A stretch of 64,000 bases of DNA from Polytrichum commune (taxonomy: Eukaryota > Streptophyta > Polytrichopsida > Polytrichales > Polytrichaceae): the NCBI GenBank assembly GCA_950295325.1, contig OX485805.1, positions 20,011,501-20,075,500 on the forward strand, given 5' to 3'. The number at the start of each line of letters is the position of its first letter. The stretch's first letter is position 1. A program made the position numbers and the translations under genes. This document shows positions 1-13,200 of the stretch, one piece after another. Below the pieces are notes generated by a model. The model was not told the origin of the DNA. It was given only the letters and a program-made list of their open reading frames with translations, and ran no database searches.

Positions 1-1084
1 AATTTTTGAGGTAACCCTTCATTTTGAAAGGGAAAGTTTTGAGTTACCCTTCCCTATGAAATACAAGCAACCCTTCAAATTTATGCCCTGAATTAAGCGG
101 GCGGTTCTTCCTGTTCATTGAACCAGCTCCTTAAATGCTCTTGACTTCAACTTCGACGCATTGATTTCTTCGCAGCCTTCGATCCCAGTAAATTAAACGA
201 AACAAAAAAACGAGGCCCCAAAAGCAAGTACTTAACTTTAGTCTTAATTAGTGCGATAAGCAATGGTCCTCTGCACCTAATTAGTATGTATGTAGCTTTG
301 TCCTGCCGATAAGCTTAGTTTTGAGTGCGAATTTTGGTGAAATTTTTGGGACACTCCATTCATTTCTTTCGGGCTTTAAGTTAAACACTGCACCCCCTCT
401 GACACCGTACTTATAGTCAAGTTAGGGTGTGCCTGGCCTTCGAATTCCAAGAAGGTGCAATTTAGGTTGCCCCACACTAACATATTGACATTCCACACTA
501 TTTTTGGTTGAACACAACCACATAAACAAAATATACCGTGGCTCTCTAGCAGCTTGGGCAGAAAATAATTCATTTTAGTGGTGTCTAAAATTTTGGAAAA
601 TTAATTTCGTTGAGTGTCCATAAAAGAAAAGAAATAACAATCAAAGACTGCCTGAAATCACATTAATGCGTGAAACCCTGACATACAAGTAAAAACAAAA
701 CTTTGGAGTAAGGAATGTTGGTTAAGGGAAGTGTTCAAGTTAATTGTAAACGCCATAGATAAAATTAGGAAAACCATCCATGAATTATAGAGTTGACTTG
801 GATGAATGTCTAACTTATGTTAAATTGTTTTTTAATATGCCTGGTTTTAGAAGGAAAAAATTGGGCTGCCTCATTTTTTTGCACTTTAATTAATTGTTAG
901 GTAGAAAGGTGTCCAAGCTAGAGAACTACGGTAGTCATTCTTATTTTCAATTTGAGGTTGTTATAAGGATAGATAAACAAAGTAATAAGTTTTTGTAACC
1001 TAGTTTTGACTCAAGGTACTTTGCATGGGTACAAAAACGACCTATTCATGAAGACAACCTATTTGCAAAGGCAACCTAATTGCA
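1..1084. other. Intergenic, nothing recognised
   Basis: AT-rich sequence with only short, unconserved open frames in all six frames. There is a small local inverted similarity around 8-55 (repeated GTAACCCTTC / AAAGGG words). No gene, RNA or element boundary could be supported. Confidence 0.5.
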
Positions 1085-1088
1085 CATA

Positions 1089-1320
1089 CTACACTGAATA
1101 TCCCAATTAGTGTGTGTTACTATTCGGAGTTACGCAACGCTTTATCTAGTTATTGAGAATGTAATATTTTACTAGGAAACGTCAATTGTATTCGAACAAC
1201 AATGTTTGAACAAGTTATTGAACTTTCGTTAGTAAAACTTCAGCTCCTGAGTAAGACGTTATGGCACTATGTAACTATGAATGATAACACACACTAATTG
1301 GGATAATTAATGTAGTGTAG
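1089..1320. mobile_element. Foldback (inverted-repeat) element, CTACACT family
   Basis: The left end reads CTACACTGAATATCCC followed by AATTAGTGTGTGTTA. The right end is its near reverse complement (TAACACACACTAATTGGG, then ATAATTAATGTAGTGTAG). The terminal repeats are about 35 bp with a few indels, and no coding capacity lies between them. The ends resemble those at 9837-10221, 15990-16221 and 52202-52580, so they probably form one non-autonomous DNA-transposon family. I could not identify a convincing target duplication, so the superfamily is left open. Confidence 0.6.
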
Positions 1321-1496
1321 AGAATTGAGGATTGGAGATGGATGAATTGCGGGAGAAGTGGGCCATTCATCCTACTTCACCAAGTTTTCAGACATAATCA
1401 AATCATAATCAAATCAATTCAGGTATACCAAAGACCAACATGTAAATTAGCTTCGATATTACATACTATTGTCATACATTTGAAGCCACTAAATTG

Positions 1497-1715
1497 CCCG
1501 GGTAATTCACTTAGTGCATTTTAAAAACAACGTGCGGCATAACATAGGGAGGATTAAATTTGTTTGTAATAAAATTTATAAAATAATTCCAAATAATGTA
1601 GTTTCCATTAAAAGTAGGCAACCCCATTACAAGTAAGGTAGGTAGGTTTAAAATGTGAATCATTCCTTTTGTAAAATTAATATAGGGGTTGAAACTAAGG
1701 ATCCTAGGATGTATG
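1497..1715 (-). mobile_element. Partial reversed copy of hAT-like element family B
   Basis: Starts with a degenerate terminal repeat (CCCGGGTAATTCACT) and continues as the reverse complement of the right part of the elements at 17256-17891 and 31468-32027. Shared blocks include TTTTAAAAACAACGTGCGGC and AATATAGGGGTTGAAAC. Similarity fades after about 1715 and the opposite end was not found, so this looks truncated or heavily diverged. Confidence 0.6.
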
Positions 1716-2337
1716 TTTAGTAGGATCGAGTTTGTACGCATGCCTCATGAGGGATGGATGAAAAATGGCTCATCGTTTGCCCAAAAATGGATGAAAATTG
1801 TTGCGGCTTGCACTGCCGTTTGTAAAAAAAATCCTAGGGTTTTGTTTTTTCCTCAAGTCCGGTGTGTTTTTGGCAACTTTTTGTTGAAGCTCCTCGTTGT
1901 TGAAGCTTATAGTAGCAAAGTCCAAGAAGCATATCTTGTTGTAGTTGGTTTAGGGTCTTTTTTGTAAAGTCTTCTTTGTAGTTGTTTTAGGATCAAGGGC
2001 GGGCGTGAAGCTTCATGTAGGGTTTTGGTTATCTTGGTTGAAGGTCTTATGGTTGTTTTGGAGGCGGTTTAGGGTTTAGAGTTTCTGTGTGCAATTTGTG
2101 ATTGATTGTTCCGCTTCTGTTGGCATGGTTGTGTTGGTGTTCATGGATGGCAACTCAAGTGAAGATGTGTACTATGGAGGGCGATTCCATTGTTCCGCAA
2201 TATTATAGCAAGTTCAAGGTTTTTGAGGAGGAAACGTACGCCTCACTCATAGTTCGTTTGGAAGAGAAATCAATGGTGGAATGGCCGTTTGAATTTTGGA
2301 CAATGTGGATAAACGCAAGTTCTAGTAGGAGGTGGAG

Positions 2338-2981
2338 GGTTACATAGGTTTGTTTTTTTTTTACATACCCTAAACCCACCTGACAAACTTGCGGGGAACC
2401 ATAGGACTTCTGCATAGTTGCAATGGTTGCGGTTTTTTTGGGCAACACGGTGGAATTTGGTGCATTTCAGCTCGCACATGCCAATGTTGTTGTGTTTCCT
2501 CGATGCTAGCGTGCATTTTGAGGGTTGGCAATCATCGATAGCTTCGACGCCCGCATGCAGCTGCTGCATAAGTCGTGGGTTATAAACAACCTAATGCCTG
2601 ACCACCTTTGCACGAGCTCTTTTGCATGTAACGAACCTCTATGCAATTCTTCAACGTATTGTAATGGACATGCCTTGACATAACGGACCTCTATGCAATC
2701 CATATGCACCTCAAGTCAGGCTAGCTGCAAGAATTTTTTTGTCCGTTATGGTGATAGTTCGGTTGACAATGTGGGAGTCTGGGTAACCCCTACTCTTAGA
2801 TCTCGACGTTTGTATGTTTTTTGTTGTCGTAAATCTCTTGTTTCTTCAGTGCATGATTAGACACTAAGGTATGGGACGAGGTTACATAGGTTTGTTTTTT
2901 TATACATACCCCAAACCCACCTACACAAATTTGTAGAGAATCACATGACTTCTGCATAGTTGCAATGGTTGTGGTTTTTTT
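2338..2981. repeat. Direct duplication, ~103-bp copies 542 bp apart
   Basis: The segment 2338-2440 (beginning GGTTACATAGGTTTG and ending in GGTTTTTTTG) recurs at 2880-2981 in the same orientation with scattered substitutions. Both copies include ACTTCTGCATAGTTGCAATG. The sequence between and around them has no supported gene. It could be a pair of flanking repeats of a decayed element or a local duplication; terminal motifs are not clear enough to choose. Confidence 0.6.
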
Positions 2982-3059
2982 GTGTGTTTGGGTCAGATTT
3001 TTACGGAGCGGATGTTATGTTTGTGAATACAAGCTTACTCTTGTTGTGTTTCCACCCTA

Positions 3060-4640
3060 AGACTTCTTTTTTAAATGCATGAAGGTGTCAGCCCTAAACC
3101 CCCACCCTTATGCATCGTAGTCCGGGTGAGAGCCTCAGGCTAACATGTTCGCAACCAATGCCACCATTCTGGTAATTGGCCTAATGCATTCACCATGTAG
3201 GCATAAAGAAAACACCACGCTTTATTGAAGACACACGAGGTCCACAGTATTTAGAAATACCATTGTACCTAATGCCTATTACCAAGCAGGTTCAGTCATA
3301 GAACCCACTTGATGCTAAACCCAAAGCCCTAAATCCCACTTCCAGTAGCCCTTCCGTGATAGGGCTTCCCCCATTCTACTAACTCACACCCTACCCTTAA
3401 CTTCAATGCCCACTCCCCCCTAAGCACAAGCTAATTTACTAAATCCACATCTAAGCAATGTGACTAATTACTGCCCTCATGCTAATCCCACTCCCTTGTT
3501 CGGCCTCCCTTCTGTTGCTCCAGGGCACAGTGGCCAGCAACTAGCTGGTACCTGGTGGTTATAGCCCCTCCTCGCTGCCTCTGCCGAGACTTACCCTTCG
3601 GTGGCCCAGGCTCACATGAGCAGGGCTCTTAGCTTAGGTCCGAATTCCATTCACCCAGCTTCGGGTTTGCTGGGACGTCTCCTTCCAGACCCGGCCCAGA
3701 CCTGGTACTCTGAGTTGAGGTGGACCTGATTCAGCTGCGAGACCTTGAAGTCCTCGGCAGAGGGCCCAGTCATCGATTCAAACTTCCACCTTCCAATTAA
3801 GCAGACACTGCAGCCACCAGCCACTCCTTGTGCGTGAATACTGCCCAATCTCGGCTTCAGAGTAGCATCACAACTGTCACGGTAGCCCTGGCCTTGCACG
3901 ATTAAGCAACCGCCTGCCCACAGTGCTCGAATGCATTGAATCTTCTCCCCTGCATTATAGATCAGTTGACAGGGCATTCGGACTGGGAGGTGCAGAATTC
4001 AGACAGAGACTTGGACGCGGTTTGGCATGCAAGAAGAGCAAGGAGGGCGGCTGACCATCTCCCCCGAACCCGAGTCGGTCGAGCCCAACATTACCATCCA
4101 CCCCGCTCCGCTCCTCTGTAATCGTAATGTGCGCTACCCCGCCCCTGATTTACCATCACATTATATAATTCGAGCTTCTGTAAACAGGCTGCCCAATTCC
4201 CCTTTTGGGAGGGGCCTTACACCTTCCCTACACCGCGGCATCTCCGAGGTAGTGCCTCATCTCTCGCCGCAGACCGCCCTTTTTCGCAGCTCCGCACAGT
4301 TCCTCCTCGAGGGGTACCCCCGACGCTGCTCCCGACGCCAACTTCTTCCAACAGAACCCAACCTTCTTCGGGGTCCCAGCTCCTTCCCTCTCTGCCGTTG
4401 ACCTCCCCTGTTTTTTGAGTGTCCCCCCTGGCCTCTCTCCCGAGCCCTTGTGGCCTCAGCCTCTAAAAGTTATCCATTTAGCCTTAACCTCGTCCAAAAC
4501 GAACAATACTAGAGTCTAATTCCCACAGTAGCAATTGGCTTCACCTCATTAGCCTTAGGGGTTACTTACCCCTCAAGACTTCCCCATTCCTCCCACTAAA
4601 CTCCTAGGCGACGAACAACTCCTTCCTAATTCTCCAATTC
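3060..4640. other. C-rich compositional island of unknown origin
   Basis: The base composition changes abruptly from the AT-rich surroundings to a C-rich, GC-elevated plus strand and changes back near 4640. Open frames inside (minus 3651-3977, 108 codons; plus 4027-4401, 124 codons) show no motif I recognise. Their length may simply follow from the low number of AT-rich stop codons. Candidate explanations are an old LTR retrotransposon remnant, an organellar insertion, or foreign DNA. None is demonstrated by the sequence alone. Confidence 0.45.
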
Positions 4641-6326
4641 AATTCAAATCCAAACAAAAGAATATCACTTTTTTTATCTTTTTATATAATTGCTATAAAA
4701 TCAAACTCAAGTTTTAATGAATTTTTAAGGGTTAAGAACACATGTGGGCACCGTTTTGGGCTCATAGAAGGTTATGTTTTATGGGCTATAAAATTGCAAA
4801 TTCTAAAACAAATTCTAAACTACATTATGGTTAAGTGTCCTTGTATTCTTCATCACTTGCAATTATATGATATCATTCAGGTTATGGTCTTGGAATGACA
4901 TGCATCATGTTATCACACTTGTTCTTCTATGATGTGGGTTACAATACACATATGTTGCACAAATTAAGATTTGTTTTGGTAAGCACAAGTTTTTTACATG
5001 TATGATAAGTTTTTGCACTCAATTTTTTAAATGGTATCTATGTTTTATGCCTTTTTGTTGTCATTATTTTCCCACCACTTTTGCATTGCATACACTTTTA
5101 AATTAATTTTCTTAACTAAAAGGATTGTAGACTACAAAAAAATTGCAATGACATGGGCAATATAAGCAATGGTAGGGTAAAATAAAAATAAATAAAAACC
5201 ATTTTAGAGAATTAAGTAATTACACGGAGTTTTTAATTCATGCCTTGGAGGTAAACAACCCTTAAACAAATACCCCTCCACCACACGTGGTGCACAAAAA
5301 ATCCTATAGAGTGACCTACCTGAGCTAATGTATGTTTATGGTACATAATGCTTGGGGATTGTGGCGTATATATAAATTCATCCATACTATTTCCGTACAA
5401 ACAAACTTCATACATGGTAGAGATTAATTGATTCCAACTAGACCCCACAAATGACTAATTTAGGGTTTTTGATATCATTTGTGAAATCGATTCATCTAAA
5501 AATGTAACTTTCTTGTTTATAAAAATAGTTCATTGTGTTTTCACCTTCTCAATGGATATGTTCATGTGAACACCACAAATAGTTGGTGTTGAGCATACAT
5601 ACCTTAGTTACATGAAATCATTCAAGAGTAAATGAAAAATGTGGAACTTTTCTTGTTGATGGGATGATCAATCAAATACGCATATATTTGATAAATCATA
5701 GTCGTATTTCCATACTTCTATTGGGTATTGTGGCTGCAGTGTTGAGTATTTTGTTAAGGATTTAGTAGTGTTGTAGAGGTTCGATGTGGAATCACAACTA
5801 TCTAATATGGTGGTGGATAACTAACTACAAGTTCACCAACTATCACGGTCTCTTACTCAAAATCAATTCTCCAATTCATTTAGTCATGTGGGTATCAAAG
5901 CTTCTTCAACGTGCCCGAACACCCTTATAAGGTAGATGGTACAAAAACCAACACCCTAAAATCTTTGCACAATAAATGCCCCCGGAATTAGAGAATGTCC
6001 ACCGCCTCAAAATCAAGTTCTCGTGTTGATTTTGAGTCTTCTACCATTATAACATTAAGTCATGTTTATGTCTCTTGCATACGTAGTTCAAATAAGAAAT
6101 GCTTTGGTACATCAGAATCCCTTCTAAAGTGCTAACCGTAATTATTAAAAAGAATACGTTATACTAAGAATATATATTAGTAGCCCTTAAAGTGATACTT
6201 TTAGCACCATCTATCTTATAAGCAAGTGCTTGGATGTTTCTATGTGCAAAAAAAAATTGTGAGACTTGTCTACTTGTATTTATAATGCACTAAGGTGAGT
6301 GCAATTCACCAAATCTATTGATGCAA
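4641..6326. other. Intergenic, nothing recognised
   Basis: AT-rich sequence with short scattered open frames only. No terminal repeats, tandem arrays or protein motifs could be supported here. Confidence 0.4.
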
Positions 6327-6560
6327 TTACACTCTACTTGTTAGCATGTCCCGGAAAACCACCATCACTATGATGTTAACGTGATTTTTGATTTGATCAA
6401 GCAATATCTTTCTGCCATCACCGGTTTCCTGTACCCGAACAACAATCCTAGATTTGTCGGTAGTTATTTGGAATAACACACATATATTAAGCAAAACATG
6501 CAAAATCTTGGAGTCATGACAACACATGTTGCACTGTGACCCGGAATCAACAAAATACAC
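6327..6560 (-). pseudogene. Possible Ty1/copia protease relic
   Basis: A 77-codon minus-strand open frame begins with FVDSGSQCNMCCHDSKIL. Its spacing matches the copia retrotransposon protease/integrase-linker pattern DSGCSxHMTGDKSKF: catalytic-type DSG, Met five residues on, and an SK pair. A stretch reading TTDKSRIVV could correspond to the later FGDxSKGxI segment. Known biology: the Asp of DSG is catalytic in retroviral-type aspartic proteases. Inference: this is a fragment of a dead copia element. No flanking gag, integrase or reverse transcriptase was recognised, so chance resemblance is possible. Confidence 0.3.
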
Positions 6561-7132
6561 AAAACCATGCTATCTCCATCACTTCTAACATTCACATTTA
6601 TGATACAATCACGAAATTACCAGAAACCGAAATCCAAATAAAAACTAAACATGTTGTCACTAGTCCCACTTCTCCTCCTTCATTATACCACCACACCCTT
6701 TACCACTTCCGGGAAAAAAACACACATTGCGTGCACCTTAGGCTTGACCTAAAAATACCAACCCCACAATACAACACGAGTCCGGACAAAAACACTCCGA
6801 GGAAGATGGAGTTTCCGTATGGGGTTTGGGGTCTCGCGTTAAAAAACTTGGCATCGTCAAGAGTCCTCAAAAAGTGTCGAGGTTTGAGCAAGACACGTCT
6901 CAAATGGTAAAGACAAAGGCAAAAGGCTAACACCACAACAAACATTTAGTACCCTTTGTACTACCCACATTTTTCCACCTACTAGTGTGATTTAAAGGCC
7001 CGCTCAAGTACATGACCCCGAGTACAACTCCAATCCAACATTGGGACCCGCGAATACGTCGAAGCCTCGCCTCGGCTCCCGATTCGAGCATGTTACCGTG
7101 GCCCCGTACTCTACGTTTGGAGGGGATTCGGT

Positions 7133-7180
7133 AGTAGTAGTAGTCATAGTAGTCGTAGTTGTAGTAGTAGTAGTCGTAAG
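7133..7180. repeat. GTA trinucleotide microsatellite (imperfect)
   Basis: Runs of GTAGTAGTAG interrupted by CAT, CGT and TTG variants. It explains the poly-Val and poly-Tyr/Thr stretches of open frames in this area, which are therefore not real proteins. Confidence 0.85.
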
Positions 7181-7949
7181 GGAATATATGAATATGTTGA
7201 GGCAAAAGGCGAAAGGGAGCCACATGACCCGAATCTCCAACTCAGCCCTATCCAAACGATTGAGCATAGTGCACTTTGGGAGGGTATTAAATGGGTGATT
7301 ATTGTTGCTTGTCTTTCTTTTGACACCCAAATCATTGGTCCACACTTCCTTATAGAACACATCACACCATGTACGGCGAAGTTGGGTTGCCACTTTGCAC
7401 TTGAAAAAGCGTGGGATCCCATGTGTGTGGAGTGTGTGTGTTTGAATGGGATGAAACCGGCCACTAGTTACATATGAAATAACCGGTCGAGTTTGAGGAA
7501 TAACCGGTTAAAGTGCAAGATTTGATGTGCTCTTATATATGCACCCACTTCTTGTAGGATACTATGGAGCACACGATTGGTGCAAGATGATACGCCGATC
7601 CAAATTGTGACTGTAGTTGTTTTTATTGTGAGTTAGGAGGCTCATATGGATATCTTGTTCATTATCCAAGTGAAAAACTATTTTTCTTACTACATGATTA
7701 CACATGTGCCCCAATTAAGTTGACCTTTGCACTTGGGGTGGTTACCACTTCTTAAGGGCATCGTCTAATCTATTTTAAACACGTGTCTTTTTGGTGTCCA
7801 TCCTTACCAGATCGAAACCTAACCACATGCACTCAAATGTAGATGCTCGTTTGAGATGAGAAACTCGATTAATTATGATTACCTTCGACGGGGAAGTACA
7901 TGGAATTGTTGATTTAGGCGCCCCACACAAAGTATTTGGGACATGTCCA

Positions 7950-8090
7950 AGGTGTGACCCTAAACTACTGGGTGATAGTAGAGAGGTACCCATTTCCGAA
8001 TGGAGTGGTTGGCGGTTCGATTCCCACTGTGAAATAGTCTCTCTACTTGATGGAGAGGGGAAAAAAAAAACAAAAACAAAAACTAGCTAA
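7950..8090 (+). repeat. Possible tRNA-derived SINE fragment
   Basis: A perfect Pol III B-box type sequence GGTTCGATTCC lies at 8014-8024 and is followed about 40 bp later by an A-rich tail (8061-8085, AAAAACAAAAAC-like). An A box upstream is not clear. The combination of internal promoter word and A-rich end is typical of SINEs, but no second copy was found in the window and no cloverleaf folds convincingly. Confidence 0.3.
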
Positions 8091-9013
8091 GTAGGTAGGA
8101 AGCCAAGAGCCCACCTATCACAAGGTAGACAGTAAACCCCACCCTGCACCAAGAGGATTCTTGAACATGGTAGGGCCAACGGGCTCAAATTTACGTCGGA
8201 TTGCCCGACGTTGGTTACTTATTTATATATTTGGGACGAACCATTGTCTTGACTTGAATGATGACAAATACTCTTCCGTCACTTTTCACATTAAAGGTCA
8301 CATTGAGATGAGATTTCAACCAATCTGGCAGCAACATCATAATAAATTTAATTTCTACAATTAAGTCAAGATTTCAATCATTTTGATATTATAAGTAAGG
8401 TAAGTACACCTAAAACCAGATAAATAAGCGATGAGCATAATTTCTAATTTTAGATGTAGGGGATTGTTAAATCGACCACACACTGGTTAAAAACGATCAC
8501 CAAAACGTGTTGTATAATCACATGACATGTCAAGATTTGAACACATTTAGTTGTAAGATGGAATGTGAAGAAAGAGGAGGCAAAGTTAATATCTTGTTTG
8601 TCTTCATGTGTGTAGTGAAAAATCAAATTTTGACAAGTTATGTGATCACACGATCTGTCTTTGTGGTCGATTTAACGATCCTCTACATTTATTGAACCCC
8701 TATACATTCCTCATTGTAAGATCAAGAGCTATTCAACGGAGAGAGAGAATTCGTATACAAGCGTACATGTTATTCATCCAACTTCGCACCGCCGGTGACG
8801 GGTAACCAATACTAAGGAATGCTAGGGAGAAGTAGTAGGTTAAATATTGGTAATTTCTTTTTATGTGGTTGCATTGCCAGTTGATTTAACTACATTGTTT
8901 ATGATATTTAGTGTCACATACACTATTTGAGAAGGACCCGAACTAGAAGCCTAGAGGTCTCAAAGTGACATGTCCACTAATTGTCATTATGATACTATTC
9001 GTTAATATAAGTA

Positions 9014-9296
9014 CTCCCTCCGCTCAAAACGATTGTCCGTGTTCCTAACTTTGGCGAGATTAAGGCCCGCTGACCATTGACCGAGTAGTTGTAAGTATGA
9101 GTCATAAAATAGAAAACAACAACTACTCCAAAACGCCCCCGGAAGTTGCAGCGTCGAAAGACATCTCGATGTAGAAAATTTGGCGTGAAAATATTTGACT
9201 TTGAGCCTCAAATTTCTAGTCGGGCATATAAACCGAGACAATCATTTGGGGACAGAAAAATCCAGGATGTACGACAATCATTTTGGGACGGAGGGT
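9014..9296. mobile_element. Stowaway-like MITE (Tc1/mariner type)
   Basis: The left end CTCCCTCCGCTCAAAACG then ATTGTC follows a TA dinucleotide. The right end ACAATCATTTTGGGACGG then AGGG is its reverse complement with few mismatches. CTCCCTCCGTCCC-type ends and TA targets are the signature of plant Stowaway elements, which are mobilised by mariner-like transposases. The right TA is not intact. A second partial right-end word (ACAATCATTTGGGGACAG, from about 9238) lies about 36 bp inside the end. No coding capacity. Confidence 0.75.
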
Positions 9297-9836
9297 GGAA
9301 CTATTTTGGGTGAATACATTATGGCATTTAGTGTAGCACATTTGGACACTTGAGATGATAGTTTTGTGTTTAGTATCCACAAACAAGAAGATATAATTGA
9401 GCATACTAATGGCAAGGGTCATTTGTGTACACTTTAGTCACATGTAGACCATTGTGTAACATAAGCATACACCTTATAGCATTATTGGACATACTCATGC
9501 CAAGATATTAGTAAGTGCACTTGAATGCCAAGTGTCATGAGGTGACACTAATGGTGAAGCTGTTAATCATAAGTGTAACCTATGATCCACCTCAAAATAG
9601 GGACACTATTACACATGTGATACTAAGTACTATAAACGGTGTAGTGTTAGTTTTGTTTTCATACCCATCCTTAGTCCGGGCACATAAATAGTATTGTTAC
9701 ATTGAACTTCTCCTCCCATTGAATGTCAATGAGACAACTAGAAGACGAGGCTAGTTATGTCTTAGCTAATGCTAGCTCTAGCTAAGCCCGGCATGGTTGC
9801 AAAACCTTTAAGCTGACTCAGCATAACTACACTTAA

Positions 9837-10221
9837 TAGTGTATTTAGTGTTATACGGTATTATACTATATGTCGCTATGGTAACTTTTAAAATGACACT
9901 TCTTGTGAATAAGTTTACAAGTACTGTCATGGATGATTAAAAGTTGAATGAAATTCAAGCAAATAATTGAAGCAAAGTTTGGTATATTTTGCATCCTAAC
10001 AATTATATGATAAAATATTGTCATGGATGATCACAATTTGGATGAAGTCCACTTAGTAAGTGATGATAATTGCAACATTGTATATCTATGAAGCCCTGAA
10101 TCTAATACAGGAAATGGCAAATAGTGTTAGGTAACACGTAGTATTGGCGACATAGGCAGTTTACAATTAGTATTGAGCAAGACAAATCTAATTGGTGACA
10201 CTAAAGCAATATTTAGTGTAG
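9837..10221 (+). mobile_element. Non-autonomous DNA element, CTACACT(A/T)AAT family
   Basis: Aligns through most of its length with 52202-52580. Shared internal blocks include TTTGGTATATTTTGCATCCT and TTACAATTAGTATTGAGCAA. Ends are CTACACTTAATAGTGTATTT and the reverse complement CAATATTTAGTGTAG. No open frame of note. Target duplication not clear. Confidence 0.65.
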
Positions 10222-13200
10222 TCCTTAACTTGCCATGAAATAATAACTTACGATTCAATTTGATACTTCTGCCACAAGAATGATTCACAATAGTAGGATA
10301 TACTGGAATTCAACTACTACGCTAGATTTCAATTGACATATAATGGTTCATGACCCATCCTCACAATAGCTTAATCTCTAAAAGTCCAAGTAAGGAGAGA
10401 AATCTCACCAGTGTGAATTATGATATTGTTTCATCTTCAAGTTGGTCTTTATGTTATTCAAAAACATGCATCATGAGAATTAGAGGAATATGTCATTTTT
10501 CAAAATTGAACATCCTTATAACTTGAACGCAAACAATTGACCAACACCTATTTCTACCCCTGATGACAAACTCATGGGTCCACATGGTTTGTTCACCTAG
10601 ATACCCCCACTATAATTGAATGGATTGTCACACAGGAAATCAAGTGCTAGGAAGGTTACCCATCTATTAACCCTCGTAGCAATGTCATGACCTTACATGG
10701 CTTAGCCTTGGAATTCCCATGGGGATCTTGGTTGAAGCATTGGATTTGACCCACCTCTTTAGAAAATTATTCTAAGTGTAGCTTAACCTCTAGCATCTCA
10801 ACTTTGACATTCTATCAACTAGATCAACTCTAGCCTCAATTACCCCCCCCCCCTCCCTCCCTACAGGCATCCCAAACTATCACCATAGCTCGTGTCTTGC
10901 AAGGGAATTCATGTCTAGTTTTGAAGTGCTAAAAGTGTTTAGGGGTAGCATCTTGAGTGAAAGGGGTGATGGGGGAGGGGAGGGGATATGTAGAGATTGG
11001 CAAGGTATGGGGCATTCAACAAACCTTCCCCTATGTGACATGAAAATGGGAGTGGGCACAAAGAACCTCGTGTAAGATTAAAGTAGAGTAGGTATATGAA
11101 TGTGATGACCCTCCCCATCACAATGTAGAGTTGTAGTCGAAGATGATGTTGTTTAGAGAGGGTGAAAAAAAAAACAAATGGTCATACATGGGTCAATGGT
11201 ATTCGTTATATCAAAAGGTAGTTTAATAATGTCTTGGGGTCACAGTTCGGGTAGAATGATATGTGGTTCATCTAATTGTTGTGGTAACACACAACTTGCC
11301 GTAACAACAGAAAAAACATGGGTTGAGGCTGTTGTGGTGTTGGTAATTGTGGCCATAGAGTGTTGGCCTCCACATGACCTTTTTTGCACAAACCCCAACC
11401 CTTTCAACAAGCTCCATCATTCGCATACAATCGAAAGGATGCAAGAATAAATCAATGCATCAAGATCGAGCTTCATGTGTGCATCCAAAAATGGTGTCTT
11501 TGGTATAGCACACACTTCGAGGGGGTTTGCTAACCACGTCTCTTTCTTTGCGCACACCAACCCTCATATTGCCTTTTTGGGAATGGAGGGTGGCACTGGA
11601 TTCGAGGCTTTGGCGCATGGTTCAAGAGCTCGTTTGGATGGCACAAACGTTGTTGGTCACTCCTCGTATACTTACCTAGGCCACATGTGCATTTTGAGAC
11701 GATTGACTATATATCTTTAGAATTGCGGTTTTCGAAAAAGCCGGCGTGGAAAATAGCTTCTTTAACCGAGGGCGACTGCCTCCGATCAGAGGTGGATCTC
11801 ATGAACATGAAATTGTCAACTTTCACAACTTAGGGTTGCTTTAGACAAGGGTACACAAGGCCAAACCCAATTAGAATAAGGAAAGCAAGCACTCCTATTG
11901 GTTAAGAGCTTTAAAATGGGTATTTTGACCTTCACAATAGCGACCAAGACCAAAGGAGCCTAAAAATGGAGTGGTCTTCATGTGTGCATGATGAAGAAAA
12001 CCCATACTTTGAGCTTTCCTATTGGTTGGCCCTCGATTCCTCTTGTCTCTCATCTTTTTATTCTGCTAAAATATACCCCCATTTATTGGGCAATTAGGTC
12101 CCTTGGCCTACACACAAGGGGCGAAGAGAAAAAATAGTAGTCAAACAAACAAAACAAACCAAAAAAACCCAACTATAAATGGATATCTAGGTTGTTGTCA
12201 TTTCTAATCCACAATTTTGGGGGTTTTCACCCTTCAACATAAAGTGAGGCTCAAGTTGAGAATGTTGTCCTCTGGTGTTGAAATTTGAGCCATTCCCTTT
12301 CTTTGGGAGTTGTTTGAAGCAATTTGGTAGAGGAGCCTTTTACACTAAAGTCGAGGTTTGGCTCAAACAAACCTTGGAATAAAGTGATCCTCTCGGGGAA
12401 TGATTTGAGTTCGATCCAAGGTTGGAATCCCGTTAGAAATGGAAATAGGTTGCTCTAAATTTTGGACTTGGTTACTTGTCTCCAAAACCTTAATATTTGA
12501 GCTCTTTATCTTCAGCTTAGTTATTTATCATATTTGTATGTTCTTTTTAGAGAATCCATGCATAAGTAACTTACTTAGAATATCTCTAGCTCACTCTATA
12601 TATTTTAAATCTCTCATAATTCTCATGCATGAATAGTTATTTATCCCCTCATGAGCTTTGTCATAGTCCATTTGGGGTGCGTGGGTGGGTTAGGATTTGA
12701 CTTGGGGAGGGGGTGATGCCAATGTGGGCCACGACTAAAAATTGGCTTCTCCATGCTTGCACTCAAGAGTTCTTGCACCAACATAAATCAACTATATCAA
12801 TTCGTTCAACAAACTCAACCCATTATCTTCCATCCAAAGTTTCACATAAATTGTTATTTGTACATATACATTTTATGCTACCTAAATGTGTGAAGTTATC
12901 TATGGTGGTACACTTGACAAATTAATAATGTCTCCTTCGATGTGCCCTTCAAATCGTTGTCTAGAAGTTGAATAGGTTTGAATCGATTGAATGAATAACT
13001 AGAGCAATTCATGCATGTGAATGCTTGGAGTTGACCGAACATGTATCAAACAATTAGTGTTGTTGTGGTTGTGCTTCAATTTCAAATTTTGTGAAGCGAA
13101 TTTGAGCACATTGAAATACGGAAGGTGATTGAATGACAACAACACTAAAGAGAGTGGAGGTTGACAAATAAGGATTTGTTGCGAGTGAAGTAGGAGTTGA

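Noticed and set aside
3651-3977. 108-codon frame in the C-rich island, considered as a LAGLIDADG-type endonuclease
   Set aside because: Only a vague GG-x-C-S-V similarity. The paired acidic motifs are absent, and open frames are expected in GC-rich DNA.
7004-7393. Frames with poly-Thr, poly-Tyr or poly-Val near 7.1 kb
   Set aside because: Shadows of the GTA microsatellite.
8014-8024. GGTTCGATTCC considered as part of a tRNA gene
   Set aside because: No acceptor or anticodon stem of tRNA shape could be built around it. Kept only as a weak SINE candidate.
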